From Lingula anatina (lineage: Eukaryota; Brachiopoda; Lingulata; Lingulida; Lingulidae): a DNA stretch of 64,000 bases. Below the pieces are notes generated by a model. That model saw only the letters and a list, made by a program, of their open reading frames with translations. It was not told where the DNA came from and did not search any database. The stretch lies in assembly GCF_001039355.2 (NCBI RefSeq), contig NW_019774536.1, positions 193,578 through 257,577 on the forward strand. The letters run 5' to 3'. A program made the translations under genes and the position numbers. Of this stretch, positions 49,520-61,710 are shown one piece after another; the first letter of the stretch is position 1; each line of letters starts with the position of its first letter.

Positions 49520-50868
49520 AAAACGTTTAACTCGAAAAGTCTTTAATTTTCATACATTTTAGTCTCATTTGACCTAAATTAGATCAGCAGTAGCACAACT
49601 AAATCAAACATTGCACCAATTCTGTTGATCAAAGGGGGCTACAATGTACTATTGATTTATTTTGAACTGAAATAGACCCAGCCCTAAAAATAGTTAAGAC
49701 CTATTCCCAGGCTAACGTTCTTTTCTAAAGAAGCGTCAAAGACAGGATACGAGTCAAAGAGATATGGTAGTTTGAATTTAACACACGCCTAAATTACGTT
49801 CAGTTTGTACTCGAGTTTTCGTCCCAAAATCTATGAAATGGATGTAAAATGAAAATGCACCAAGCAAAATTTTTCTTTGGTGGGTAAGCCCATTACAAGT
49901 CCTTGGCTAAAACTGTACTTTACACTGGCATTTCTTATTTCTTTTTGTTTGAGCGCATGAGTGCACGAAGTGATGAGATGGGGGAGAGAAGATATTAAGT
50001 AGATTTGCTTCTTTTACATCAGACAACATCAACCATATTGTAGCGAGCAGGATGGTGGACACATTTACAATATCACGCCGAGCGTGCATCTGTGTCGCGT
50101 GTCACAAAACTACTGTAGTCAAACAAGGGCCTAACTAAAAGACAATTTATTTATTTTGTATATCTTTATTATAGAAATAAATCTGTTAAAAAAAACTAAA
50201 AGACAGGGCGTGTAATTTCACACCATTAAGGTAAAATCTGTAGTAGTTCGCCGAATCAAAGTAATTTTCCCTCAACCAGAAATTGCATGGTCTTATGCTT
50301 GTGAAACATGCATAAAATATCTAGGACCGTGTCCTTGTTTAAGTCTAGGATTCTTAAAACTAACTTACAGCAGTTTGATGGACCCTAGTTCAAGCAGACT
50401 ACCGCCGATTTATGCCGTAGTATAGTAAATGCCAAGGTCCCTTCAGTCTAATTATTGTTTTGTTAAACGCGGCTCTGGTATGTATATTCGACAAAAACAG
50501 AAAAATGTTTGTGCAGAAGATTCCGAAGGTCCCGAATGATAATCACCGCAAAAACATTTTATATGGCGCACGGATGTGTTTAAGTTACAAGTCAAATTTT
50601 GCAAGACCATCCCTCCGCCAAGAGATTTCGTCCATTCTTTAAAGAAATAATATAATTTTTATATATGGTACTGAGGACCTTCAAAACCTTTTCCTTTAAT
50701 GACACTTATATAGCAAATGAATTGCATATTTACTTAAAGACCCTAAAAAGTGAATGGATATTTTTTTACAAACTTGCACTTGTTTCCGCGAAAAAATAAA
50801 ATTAAACGTGGATGATAAATATAACAAAAATGCATTCTGAATTTTATACTGTTATGCAACCCATGATT

Positions 50869-51683
50869 TTAGAGATAAACGTCCTGAATTATGAAAGGAA
50901 GTTCTGGTAATCTGAGGACAGGATCGAGTCTAGGGGTCTCATTAGCCTCTTCTACATCCCAGGCAGGGCTGTTATCACTCCGTGCAGATAGATCCATACG
51001 ATATCGTTGTATAAACCTTTCATAACCATTGTTTCCACGGTGGGTTTCTAAACACACGTTTCTTTTGTCCTGTGCCATGATGTGATTGTGATCGGAAATT
51101 GTTCTTTTTATCTCTAATTCTTGCCTGGAGTCAAACATAAAGGTTTTCGCGCACCTTCAAAATCATAAAGAATTTGAGAATAAATTAGTTGACTGATAAC
51201 ACATTGAGCAACCATTTAGACAGAGTAATTTACCAATACAGATAGTAACCGGCCTTCTTCAATATTACAATAACAATACTACTGATAATTGGGATCAACT
51301 ATCTAGTTAGTGGCATGGCTGTCTCAGTGGAATTACTTGCATAACAAATCATTTCGGAGATCAGGTAATTATACTGAATGTGATTCAGAGACGGAAATAT
51401 CTTCATTTGAAACGAAATTAATTAGCGTGGAATTTGATGCTATTTAAGGCTCGCGATAATAATTTCTGCATACACGTATATGTGTATCACTTATCTTCAG
51501 TCGATAATTTCGATGAAATAATATAAATGGGTTGATTAAACAAGAACTAAGTGAATATTTCGCAAGTCCAACCCAGGCCCAATATACTGAAGCATGAAGA
51601 TTTTAAATCCACCTTACCTGGTGTCAGCAACATATTGGTTTTCCCATAACTTACCGCAATTTAATGGATCCTTGTTCAATCAT
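50869..51683 (-). CDS. Tentative two-exon gene of unknown function (104 residues)
   Basis: The main evidence is an open exon, 50869-51154, with protein-like composition (for example GYERFIQRYRMDL and PELPFIIQDVYL before the stop). It is preceded by a pyrimidine-containing AG acceptor. Upstream, 51655-51683 offers ATG and nine codons (MIEQGSIKL) ending at a GTAAGT donor, and the phases fit (29 + 286 nt = 105 codons with stop). I recognise no domain. The product would be acidic to neutral, without signal peptide or transmembrane segment. A related short segment containing GSIKL lies on the same strand near 50370-50405. It could instead be the last exon of a longer gene, or chance. Confidence 0.3.
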
Positions 51684-53005
51684 ATCTAAACTTGTGCAGC
51701 CTCATTATTAGTTTCGTTAAAAAAGAGACATATAAATCTATGTAAAAACCCCTCAAATAAAAAAGACATGCATGGTGTCGATTATTTCTTCTGAAATGTC
51801 AGAAAACTTGAAGGTTCACGTGACTCATGAACCATTAACAGGTAAATTATTAAATTAAACACTGTACAAAACGAATGTATCGTAATGAAAATTGATCAAT
51901 ATTATGTTGTTAACTTAAAGAATTGATTTTACAGTCAAAGAAAATGTGAATTTTACATGTCAGTGAGCCAGAGAGAGAGAGCAGAGAAAAGAGTCATAAA
52001 GTACAATGAACAGAAAGTTACAGATAGCAACAAGAACAATTTAGTTATCATTCTTTTATGATGACACGATGGAAAATCAGTATTAATCGTCACTCCTCTA
52101 TGATGAGATGATGGAAAATCTGTCTTAATAGAAACTGTGGACTTATGTCAATCATCACATCATCACCAAATAAGGAAAAGTTCATAGATCGACGAATTGT
52201 TTAGAATGGAGTGTTGTGCAAAAACCAGAGAATCTGTTTAACACTTCACGCTAATGGAATGTGACACGAGAGGATAAAAGGTAGAGTTTAATGATTGTAA
52301 GATTAAGAATATAGGAATAAACCTTTTGTACACTAAAAGAGTTTATGTTCTCCCTGCCGGCTGCTACATGGGAAATAGATAATACCATAAATGTGCACAT
52401 GATGCGAGCAATGATTCGTGAGAGGAAGAGAATTTTTTTTTTCTTAAATAAAATTAGACTGGCGCAAAAATTCTGTATTGGATGCCTAATTTAATTTCTG
52501 AGGTAACGGGGTTCATCACAATGAGCACCAGGAGATGAGGGACCGATAAAGTTTCACCGGCAAGCTACATGTATGTTTGGTTCTAAATTCATAGGTCATG
52601 AATTGAATATTTTGAGGTATTTTGAGGGTCCTTTTAAAGTTGGTTAATCTAAAAAAATTAAGCAAAGGGCCATAGAATTGCCAAATTAACTAAATATAAG
52701 TCTAGGGTTCATTATGTATCTTTTAAGTCCATTTTTTAAGATATTTACGCAACGGTTTAGTTGTTTTGATTGGGGTATTTTTAACCCAACCTTTATCTTT
52801 AATGCAGATAAAAGAGGAGCTGAAATGTAATTAAACAAATAATTTAATCATACTTGTGTTACGTATATAGTAGTTTAATCTTCAACCAGAAAAATCTTAC
52901 CAATGTTCACTTATGAATAGTTTAAAATTTAGAAAATAAAAAATATTTTTATTTGCGTTTACAAAAATTCGAGAAAATTGATGTACTGTAAGTATGTACA
53001 CATGT

Positions 53006-53036
53006 GATAATAATAATTATAATAATAATAATAATA

Positions 53037-53068
<32 letters not shown>
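53006..53068. repeat. (AAT)n/(ATT)n microsatellite
   Basis: AAT units on the left pass into ATT units on the right, so the tract can fold on itself. Confidence 0.92.
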
Positions 53069-53484
53069 GGTTTTGTATTTGAGGAAACATGTAGGTCGTG
53101 TCAACTGCTTTGTTTTAACTGAGTTTTTCAGTGTTATACATATATATAGTCTGTCTCAACTGTCACACTCGGCGTGTCATAAAACAAAGGTCATGAAGCA
53201 TTTTGAGCCAATTTAAGTCAGAGAGGTGCTTCTGCATGCCAGGACGGATGGACATTTGTTTAAACAAGGAGTTATAACTCCTTGGTTTAAAGAATCAGGT
53301 GGTTGCGCAGAAATTACCAAGGTCTTAGTGTATTCAGAAGAACTGTAATAAGAATTCTTTAGTGGGTAGGGGCTCCATGGTCGATCCACAGGTAAACCGC
53401 GTACCACCATCGCCTGGATTAACCACAGTTTGTTCAATGTTTCTAGAAGAAAAAGCTGCGAGAGCCATTGCCGCAGAATAATGG

Positions 53485-53657
53485 AGCCGGTGCCACGAAA
53501 TTGGGTCCGTGTGACAGAAAGTCCGCCCTCCATATAGTTATAATAGTTAGGGTTAGTCTGACCTAATTGGGTCAAAATCAAGGGCGAGGCTCACCTGTAC
53601 AAAGTAATGGGAAGCGGACTCTCTGTCACCGGGGACTTTATGGTACATGACACCGGC
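53485..53657. mobile_element. MITE-like element with long imperfect terminal inverted repeats
   Basis: The left arm (53485-53533) begins GCCGGTGCCACG and contains GTGACAGAAAGTCCGC. The right arm (53607-53657), read in reverse complement, begins GCCGGTGTCATG and contains GGTGACAGAGAGTCCGC. The arms are about 50 bp with scattered mismatches around an AT-rich core of about 75 bp, and no coding capacity. This is the layout of a non-autonomous DNA transposon. Target-site duplications could not be identified with confidence. Confidence 0.6.
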
Positions 53658-55137
53658 ATTTCACCCGTCTTTCCAGAGACTATTTCAACGTAGGTACTGA
53701 ACGAGGAGAATGGCCAATAGACAAAAATAAGTCGAGTCCATTGTGGTACCAGCATTACATGTGCGGGACCTTTTTATTAAAACCCAACCCACACTACATT
53801 AAACAACCCTTTGTAGGGAATAAAACCCGATCTGTAAAACTGCTACGGAGATTCCCAGGTTCTATGTCTTAAACTCTGCACATGGAATAGAATTAAACGA
53901 CTGCATGTTGTAACTTCAACAGAGTATATGTTGCTAAACTAAAAGTTACATGGTACAAGCATGATCAAAACCAAACTTCAATCCAGAGTTGCTTGCTCTT
54001 CCCCTTCTAGTCTTCTTCTAGTCTCTCTAGTCTTCTAGTTTCCACATTAAGATTAAAGTTCGCAGATTTTTATGCAAAAATTTATCAATTTTGCTTCTAG
54101 AATATTAAAAAAAAACCGTGGCTGCAGTTCATGTGTGAGAAGCATTTTGTACTAACGCTGTCTGCCCATTGGTTCCATTGAAGCCAAATGTCCAGAGGCA
54201 GACTCCAAAATCGCTTAATATCATTCACTGAGGACTTTTCTAGAACAGTTTTTGCCTAAAGACCCTCACACCTTCCACCTTTTGATTGAATTCGTCAGAA
54301 TTACCACCATTGCAAAGGCAACAGTATGGTGACATTTTATGGCGCCAATAATGTGCTTGATATGAATCTTTAAAGCACTGAAGTATGATGGCTTGGCTAT
54401 TCGGGTTTGTATAATTTTCATATTTTTTATATCATATTTTCTCTATATAAGCCGTATTAGAGCAATGTGTACATTACAATGCATTATTCATCTATCTGTA
54501 TCTGAATGCAGTAGTATATATGCACTGCAGAATCTCATAGACTTTCAGATATCACACCAGCCACATACCACACCTACCCCCTTTTGTATAAATAAAAAAT
54601 AGGATATCGAACAAAACGGGACAAAACCAAGCAATTTTCTTTTCTTATATGATAATATTAATATTAGTTTCCTTGTCCGCAGTCTTTTATACACCAGCAG
54701 AATCATCAAACATTAACTTGTATAACAGAAAATGCTACCTGACAGGCGATGCCTTACCTCTATGAAATAAATCAGAATTCACTGACAAGGCCTGCTGAAC
54801 CATTCTCATGACTCACCTAAGGAAGTATATCAAATAAATGCAATAGTACTGATTTATTCGAGACTGTAAATTTTCATTCTGCACGGTTTCCTGTTGTTCA
54901 ACATTTATGAAGATATTTATTTTTTATTTCATGCAGATATGCTGGACATTTATTTTTATTTTGAGTGTTTGTTACAACTGTTTTACTTATTGAATTGTTC
55001 AAATTTTGATATTTACCAAATATGTAAAATAACCATGCAAGTTAACATGGGATTTTCAACATGATGATGCCTAAAATCCAGTCTAAACTGGGTTGTTATA
55101 CTAGTATACCAGATATGCTGTATCTGAGTCAAAAAAT

Positions 55138-55205
55138 TGACCATGGGTATAATAAAAGCCTTAATAATATAATATATCCATGACCATGGGTATAATAAAA
55201 GCCTT

Positions 55206-55262
<57 letters not shown>
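55138..55262. repeat. 33-bp direct repeat followed by (TA)n
   Basis: The same 33-base segment, beginning TGACCATGGGTATAATAAAA, occurs at 55138-55170 and 55181-55213. A TA tract of about 54 bp (55209-55262) extends from the second copy. AAAAGACCATGG follows the tract. Confidence 0.85.
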
Positions 55263-55265
<3 letters not shown>

Positions 55266-55335
55266 AAAGACCATGGTAAAATAAAAATAAAATTTGATTG
55301 CAATCTGCCTGTGCAATCTTTCTGGAATGTCATCA

Positions 55336-56491
55336 TTACAGTATCTCTTTTCGAGCAAATAGCACATCCTGCCTTTTTTCCAAACCTATCTCTTCGTACG
55401 CACCGGTCTTCTGGAAAATATCCCTGATAGCTAGTAGACGCTTAGGAGTGTCTTTCCCCCCTCCATGAACCGCGTATTCAATTGACCATATGTCCACCGT
55501 GATGTCTTTCCAGGGGAACGTCCGGAGAATCTCCACCTCAGCCCCCTCGACGTCCAAAGAAAAGTAGTCCACGTGGTTGACACAAAGCGCGCCCAGAATG
55601 GAGTGTATTGAGAAACACTGCACCAAGCTTCTGCCACTAATGAGACTTACCTCACTTGATGGAATGTTGTAGGCCTCTTGGGTAATACCGCCTAGGCTAC
55701 TGGCCATTGTAAATTCTACACGATCTGGGTGCGGGCTCAGTGACAGGCACGAGTTTATGGTAAACGCTTTCCTAAATTAAAGGAAAATCAGTGTGTAAAT
55801 TTAGCAATAAATTGACTAACCATAATTATGCTCTCGCTTTCTCTCAACAAACCGTATTTCTCAATGACGTGATCACACATCGCAAATGAAAATGCTTAAA
55901 GTGTTACTTTTTCATGCTAAATGTGGGACAAGATGTAGTCCAGAACAAACTACTAAACCTGTGTTTCTTGGACAATGTATGAAAACTTAAAGGGTTCGCT
56001 TCTACGAGGACTCCGCTCCAGTTTCGGAATCTCTCGAAAAATAGCGAGTTCGAGAATTTCTCGCCATCGGATGCTCCAGCCTCAACAAAAAAACCATTCT
56101 TTCTCTGCTTCAACAGTTTATCAACCACCTGGGATTGCCCTATCTGAGACATGTGTTCTTTTTCTGGATTGTCCAAGTTGTATGGACGTCTGGAAGGTGC
56201 AAAAATCCATTTATCGCGAAGGTATTCCAATAGTCTTGGGTCGGTTGCATTGATTTTTCTTGATCCCAGATCCTCAAACATATCAACGCTTGTCATTGTC
56301 AGTTGCACGCTGACTCTGTCGTTGTGTCCAGCTTGGGAGCACATCTCAGGGGTTGTTTCCCATAGTAAATTTAAAGTAATCAATTTTTTCATCATCATAA
56401 CGTTCGCAAAAAACAAGCTTATCGTTAGAAGCCAGTACATGACCCCAAATGATTTCATGTTAGAATTTAGAAAAATATTAGGCAGCTTCAT
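55336..56491 (-). CDS. FkbM-family (Methyltransf_21) type II membrane protein, Star-like
   Basis: Two exons (55959-56491 and 55336-55771) join in phase 2 to 322 residues. The N-terminus has one hydrophobic anchor at about residues 14-33 (FGVMYWLLTISLFFANVMMM), then a lumenal stem. The catalytic-type fold starts near GFFVEAGASDGEKFSNSLFFE (the SAM-binding glycine-rich motif of this family), followed by WSGVLVEANP. Exon 2 carries HVDYFSLDVEGAEVEIL, the FkbM hallmark, then DIWSIEYA. Animal relatives include Drosophila Star and many lophotrochozoan expansions, usually Golgi/ER-resident; substrates are generally unknown. Whether this copy is an active methyltransferase is not clear from sequence. 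Donor GTTTAG is weak at +4 to +6, but the phase and family alignment support it. Confidence 0.85.
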
Positions 56492-57376
56492 TTGTATCCA
56501 GAGCTCTAGAGCAGTATCCTACATCTCTTGAAAGAGTTATAAAATACCACGTCCTTAAATGTGGACCCCTATTAGACTCAGTGGTAATCGGAAAGCTGTG
56601 CAGAAGTTATTAAATATTTAAAAGATGATGATAAGCCATAAGGTCAGGGGAGCCGGTTTAACGAAACTGAGTCTGTGCAAGACCCTCGGTTTTGTTACAC
56701 CGGTCCACTTTGAGAGGTGGACAGGTTAATAGATCAGGCTAGAGCGAAATTCTAAAAAAAAAGACATTTTGAATCTATTTTCATTTCTTATCAGAATTTT
56801 ACTGCAAACTGTTCATTCCCATCCAGGTCAAGTCAATGCCAGTGTATTCATTAACCACCTTTGAATTAAAGTTTTTAATAATTTAATGGATCACTGCCTC
56901 AAGATTGAAAGCCATTTGAATTAATCAAATAAAAGAACTTGTTCTAAAAACAATGATGGTGATAAAAATATAAAATAAATGTTAAATATACAACAGTTTT
57001 GGATTTTCCAGGGCTAGTTTCTAAATAATACTAACAAAAATGAGAAAATTGAAGTCAACACCAGAAAAATACATTTTATGTTATTTTCCCCAAAAAAATT
57101 CACTATATATACATGTGTTCCATTGACTTTAGAAAATATTGAAGCAAGACTTAATCCCATTTTTATATTGCATGATTGTGGTTGTAAATCTCAGAAATTT
57201 AGAGAACTAATATCTCAGTGAAAAAAAAATTGGCAATGAGAGCCAGTTTAATATGCATTAACATTCATCATATAGGCCTACTTGAAGTGGAAAGAAAAAA
57301 AAAAAAAACAGAAGTTGGACTTACTAATTACTACTCCCCCCCCAATTCATCATACATCTACAAATTGAAAGTTACC
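56492..57376. other. Intergenic region between divergent FkbM-family and TMEM179-like genes
   Basis: AT-rich, with A-tracts and a short C-run near 57340. No coding potential seen. It separates two divergently transcribed genes, so it probably carries 5' regulatory sequence, but I see no specific element. Confidence 0.35.
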
Positions 57377-57861
57377 CGGTGAGCAATTGGCGCGCGCCAC
57401 TTGCGCTGCGCCGTTTTCTCACCGTTTGCGGGGGTATTTTGGTGAGATTTTTGCCTCTCGCGCAGCTGAGCAAAATATCTCACGTGTTTGATATTTTTGG
57501 CCTCTTGAGGCAAATGGCTCAGCGTCTGCGGGGTGCAAGCGCCGATTGCTCAAGTCATGCCAACAATGCGCATGTGCCTGTAGCCGGAAACAAAGAAAAA
57601 TGGCAGCCCCAGCGAAGTCAACAAAAATGTACACAGTTAAAGTTAGTCTGATTGATTAACGTGGTCACCATTTTCCATTACCTTCAGAAAAAAAATCAAT
57701 ATGTAATGTTTCCTTAATTCACATGATCCCACATTTCACGGTGCGTCCGAAAGGGAAGGCCGGGAGGCACCTCTGCTGAGCAAAGAGTGCAGCGTTTGCG
57801 GGGAGCTGAGGAGCGCGAGCATCTGGCGCAGCGCAAGTGGCGCGCGCCAAATTGCTCACCG
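57377..57861. mobile_element. GC-rich inverted-repeat element (about 485 bp) at the promoter of a TMEM179-like gene
   Basis: The left end, 57377-57412, reads CGGTGAGCAATTGGCGCGCG and continues through CCACTTGCGCTGCGCC. The right end, 57825-57861, is its reverse complement with a single extra T, giving about 36 matching positions. The interior is less repetitive, with GC-rich patches and a short open frame (57379-57651) that resembles no transposase. The layout fits a non-autonomous DNA transposon. Its right end lies 22 bp before the ATG at 57884. No clear target-site duplication was found. Confidence 0.7.
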
Positions 57862-57883
57862 TGCGCAAAAACAGACAGGCAAA

Positions 57884-58812
57884 ATGGCGGCTAGAGTGAC
57901 GCTTATATTACTGACAGTTACTTATTTCCTCATATTCATAGGGAGCGCGTGTGTTTCAATCTCTGGGACCATACAGATAATATGGAATGGTAGATGCATT
58001 CTATTTGCCTCTGGGGAGTGGACAGGTCCATTATTTATATTCACCTCCGAAACGTACGCACACACGCCTTGTAATTTTGTCTCGATTGCATGCGCCCTGA
58101 TCTCTTTCCATGCGTTGATCATGTTTATCTATTGCATGTATACGTTGCGGGCCAAAAGCAGACAGGGGTGAGTAAAAACCTAGTCACAATAATAACTGCA
58201 TGTAAAATTTAATGAGCTATAATGATGAGCACTTTTGTACGTCGCACTACTTAATTTTTTTTATATAAAATCTAGATTAACATGCATGTAATCTTGATGA
58301 AAATAAACTGCACAATGTATGAACTCTCTGTGTATTACAAAAAAATCGTCAAAATAATTAAAATTTTGTAGGAAGGACATCACGAACCTGGCACCGACTG
58401 TGTTTAGCACATCTTCAACAACACTGATGTTAGCTTGTGCGATTGTGATCAGCGCAGGACTAGCTGTGTTCTGTGAAGACATCACCTCCAAAGGGAACGT
58501 CTATCCGACGTAAGTAATCCTACCTGATAATTTATTAGAGGTTACAAAAACCTTACTTTCCTTTTTTTCGTAATTTAAAATTTTGACAATTATTTTGTAT
58601 TTTTACCAAGGTTTTTCACAATTTGGGCTAAGGCCTTACATGTGATGGAATTGTGGTGTGTTTTCATGTCAACATTTGCACTGAAGGTCTTATTTATATG
58701 CCTGTTATATTCTTTAAAATTTTGAATTTCAGGTGCCGTGATGCTCAAACACATATCAAATGGATTGGCAGGGATGGATCTAATTTCTATGATATAACGA
58801 ACTTCGCCCAGG

Positions 58813-58857
<45 letters not shown>

Positions 58858-59758
58858 AGAAAAACCTGTAAGAAAATTTTGGCTATTTATGTATGAAAAA
58901 GATGCTCTTAACCTTGCATGCATATAAACCATATGACAGTGTCTGCAAACATGGAATATATATCAGATCTATTTTACAGTCATATAACATATTGGTTCTT
59001 CTATAAGACATGTCCCCCTACACAGTACACTGGCTACAGCCTTATATTTCCCAGAAATGGACTCAGAATGTGGCATTAGAGTCTTTGATACTTTTTCGAT
59101 ACAATTTTAAGACTTGCAATTGGTCCAACCTTTATTTACAAAGGTTAACATCGTTACAATGTTATGTTATTGTATGTATGAACAAATTTTGTTAGGTTCT
59201 GACTACGTGTATGCATGCGAATGATGCGATGCAAGTTGTGACCAATGCAACATTCCCTATGCGTCCCCGCACCGGTACATCCCCGCACCGATATTCGAGT
59301 AACGGTGCGCCTACATCGGCAATTTTACTGGGGCTGTATCGATGCGGGGATCTATCGTTGTGCATAATACACAAAAATTTAGTAAGGGGGATTATCGGTG
59401 CGGGGGAGTAACAGTGCCGGGGAGTAACGGTAGGGGGAGTAACGGTGCGGGGGAGTATCGATATGACCCCATTTTTTAAGGGCGCATCTACATGTTAAAA
59501 AGTCGCATTTATTATTTTCATTGATGCAGAAGTATCATTAATTTCTGTGTCATAACAAATAAAATGAAACATTTGAATTTATTGATATAACTGAATATTT
59601 CTTTTCAGTGCGCAAGCTGGGCTCTGTTTGTATGCTCTTTGACATTAAGTGGAGTACTTTTCTTCCGACTTCACCAAGAGCACAATTCGAGAAGATCGTC
59701 TTACATAATCCAAAGGCCAGCAAAGGATAGGGAATGGTATAAACCCCAGGCTTCATAG
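57884..59758 (+). CDS. TMEM179-like four-pass membrane protein, second copy
   Basis: Four exons (57884-58167, 58372-58509, 58733-58811, 59609-59758) join in frame to 216 residues. Intron phases (2, 2, 0) equal those of the TMEM179 gene at 5.7 kb. The N-terminus is a hydrophobic segment (LILLTVTYFLIFIGSACVSI), then WNGRCILFASGEW, matching the family's first-loop motif. Exon 2 supplies the third membrane segment (LACAIVISAGLAVFCED), exon 3 a CRDAQTHIKW loop, and exon 4 the last segment (CASWALFVCSLTLSGVLFF) and a basic tail. It is closer to the partial copy at 63.0 kb than to the one at 5.7 kb, so the 3' pair arose by tandem duplication. Intron 3 begins with a (TC)n tract and holds a GC-rich repeat. 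Confidence 0.82.
58815..58854 (+). repeat. (TC)n microsatellite directly after the exon 3 donor
   Basis: A pure TC tract starts four bases into intron 3 (GTATCTCTC...), so the pyrimidine tract abuts the 5' splice site on the sense strand. Confidence 0.95.
59262..59468. repeat. GC-rich inverted and tandem repeat in intron 3 of the TMEM179-like gene
   Basis: Left units (CCCCGCACCGGTACATCCCC) are in inverted orientation to right units (ATCGGTGCGGGGGAGTA). The right side repeats GGGGGAGTAACGGTGC-like units of about 16-18 bp at least three times. The high GC and CpG content stand out against the AT-rich surroundings. It may be a non-autonomous transposon remnant. Confidence 0.6.
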
Positions 59759-60090
59759 ATGTTAAAGGGGCTGAAATGTGAATTCAACCAATATTGAAGA
59801 CAAAGTAGGCTACTTTTTATAATGTGTTCCTTTAGGTCTATCGTGGAAGAGGAAGTTTTCACGTCTGAGAGGAGATGCTACCTTAGGTTCCATTTCACGT
59901 GTTTCCGTGATGTTTACCACTATATGATTATTACCCAACATATTTTTAAAAGACCCAATAGACCCAGAAGGCCCATGACCTGACCTTTACCCTAGCTGAT
60001 AGTATAAAGCTTGAGTTGTGTGGCTTTCATGTAGATTGTGCATTTGATTTAACTGTAATGTATATATTGTTTCGGGTGTTCTTATACGTA

Positions 60091-60096
60091 AATAAA
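60091..60096 (+). terminator. Candidate polyadenylation signal for the second TMEM179-like gene
   Basis: AATAAA about 330 bp after the TAG stop, in AT-rich sequence, at a normal 3' UTR distance. Confidence 0.45.
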
Positions 60097-60517
60097 TGGG
60101 TATTTAATGTATGTAAGGTGGATAAAAGTGCCCTGAAGTTCAAATTTCTATTTTTCAAACAATTAGAATTTTAAAGGAATAAGATTACATTTAGTACAAA
60201 TGCATTGATACATTATCGAGACGATAATTACATGTACTATTTAATGTACATGCGAAGCACTGACGGTTACATGCCAAAATCCTTGTATTTTCATTTTCAC
60301 TACGTGTACGTCATTTGCAATAGTTATTCCATTACTTAACACGGTGGTAATGGCTTAAAAATACGTATAGATAGACCTTGGCCGACAAATTTGCATTATA
60401 AAGAAGGTTAAAACAGCTCCAGCAGTTGAAGTAATGTATCTCTGTCGCACACTTGATTTTAATGATTGAAGATGCATTCCCATTTTGTATCCATGGGCTT
60501 GATAGCATGATAATTTT

Positions 60518-60568
60518 TTTTGTTTGTTTGTTTGTTTGTTTGTTTGTTTGTTTGTTTGTTTGTTTGTT
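60518..60568. repeat. (TTTG)n microsatellite
   Basis: About twelve copies of a 4-base unit. A 27-base poly-A run lies at about 60680-60706. Confidence 0.93.
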
Positions 60569-60679
60569 CATTTTGTATGTCTATTGGAACATTTATTCAT
60601 TAATTCGAGATTGAATTAAAATGTTTTACGAAATTTCCAGGTTTTATTGTTATCGTTCTAAGATGAGACCAGAAATAAC

Positions 60680-60711
<32 letters not shown>

Positions 60712-60719
60712 ATTTTCTC

Positions 60720-61710
60720 CTCCAGGGATGGCCAAACCCCTACGTCACTAAAATTCAGTAGAACCCATGTGCAACTCTGAGTCTATCAATCTCGAAATTT
60801 CCAAGTTCAAGTTCTTCACTCAAATGGTCTTGGAAGATATGGCAAAATTTCAATGCGGATAAAAATGGAATCACCCAAACAGGAACAACCCTAGGCTTAG
60901 ACACACCAAAGTTCTAAATGCCTATGAACAATCCTAATGATAGGCCAATTAATCCCATATAGTTTCATCTTCCTCTAAAGGTCCAGGTGGAGACAGTGAA
61001 AAAATCATAAGCACAAACTGACGGATGCATGGGATAACATGATCCCCAATTTCGTCACAAAAATGCGTGGAAAATGAAATAATAATAATAATAACAAAGA
61101 AATATAAATATGTCATTACTGATAAAATATCATCCTATCAATACCAAGTATTTTACTTTAATTGTGCTAAATAAAAATTTGTAAAAATCTATGAAAAAAA
61201 AAAGAAAAAATCAAATAGTAGGCAAAAAAGACGTTTTACTGATAATAAAAGGGAAGAATGAGTGACTGAAGTTCATTAAAGCAATAAATAGAAAGGAAAA
61301 TTATTTAATATTTCATTTTTCAAGCAGACTTGACATTTAGTATGGAATATTTCAGTTTCAGTGGTATGCCTAGGTAAAAATGCGTTATTTTTTTTTTTCA
61401 AAAAATTCAGATCTCATGATATTAACTATGTAAATAAAAAGAAGTGTGTAGTCAGGCGTGTCGCTACCAGTTACCTGACTACCACGTTGCACTGCTGCAT
61501 TGTGTAATATGCAGTTATTCAATTGGATAGTGCTCATATGGGCTGGTCAAAGCTCGACTTTGGCAAAGCATGATTCTGCCAAAAGAGTATCCATATGTCG
61601 GCAACTACTGCATATAATAGAAGAATTCGAAATTTAGCATCCAAGCGGTCGGTTTTGCAGTGCATAAAATGAGTTAAGCAGTGTTTTACAAAATTGTTAA
61701 TCTGTTCCAG
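60720..61710. other. AT-rich intergenic sequence, no gene seen
   Basis: No coding frame of note. The right part (from about 61440) is less AT-rich and may belong to the 5' portion of the decayed transposon that follows, but I could not find its terminal repeat. Confidence 0.35.

Larger units (their letters stand above)
46604..50868. other. Intergenic AT-rich sequence without recognisable genes
   Basis: I see only short open frames of chance composition, plus simple repeats at 46985-47049 and 49474-49519. Open frames at 47286-47555, 48833-49051 and 50460-50642 have no family resemblance, start context or partner exons. Confidence 0.5.
51684..55137. other. Intergenic sequence with small repeats, no recognisable gene
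   Basis: This contains an AAT tract (53006-53068), a 35-bp palindrome (53258-53292), a 173-bp inverted-repeat element (53485-53657) and a degenerate tandem duplication of about 42 bp at about 52046-52130. TTTATT at 54916-54921 may be the minus-strand polyadenylation signal of the FkbM-family gene. The 122-codon minus-strand frame at 53213-53581 runs through the palindrome and into the repeat, so I do not call it a gene. Confidence 0.5.

Noticed and set aside
53213-53581. Minus-strand open frame of 122 codons
   Set aside because: It crosses a palindrome and one arm of an inverted-repeat element and has no recognisable motif, splice context or conserved composition.
57379-57651. Open frame of 90 codons
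   Set aside because: It lies inside the GC-rich inverted-repeat element and shows no transposase or other domain features.
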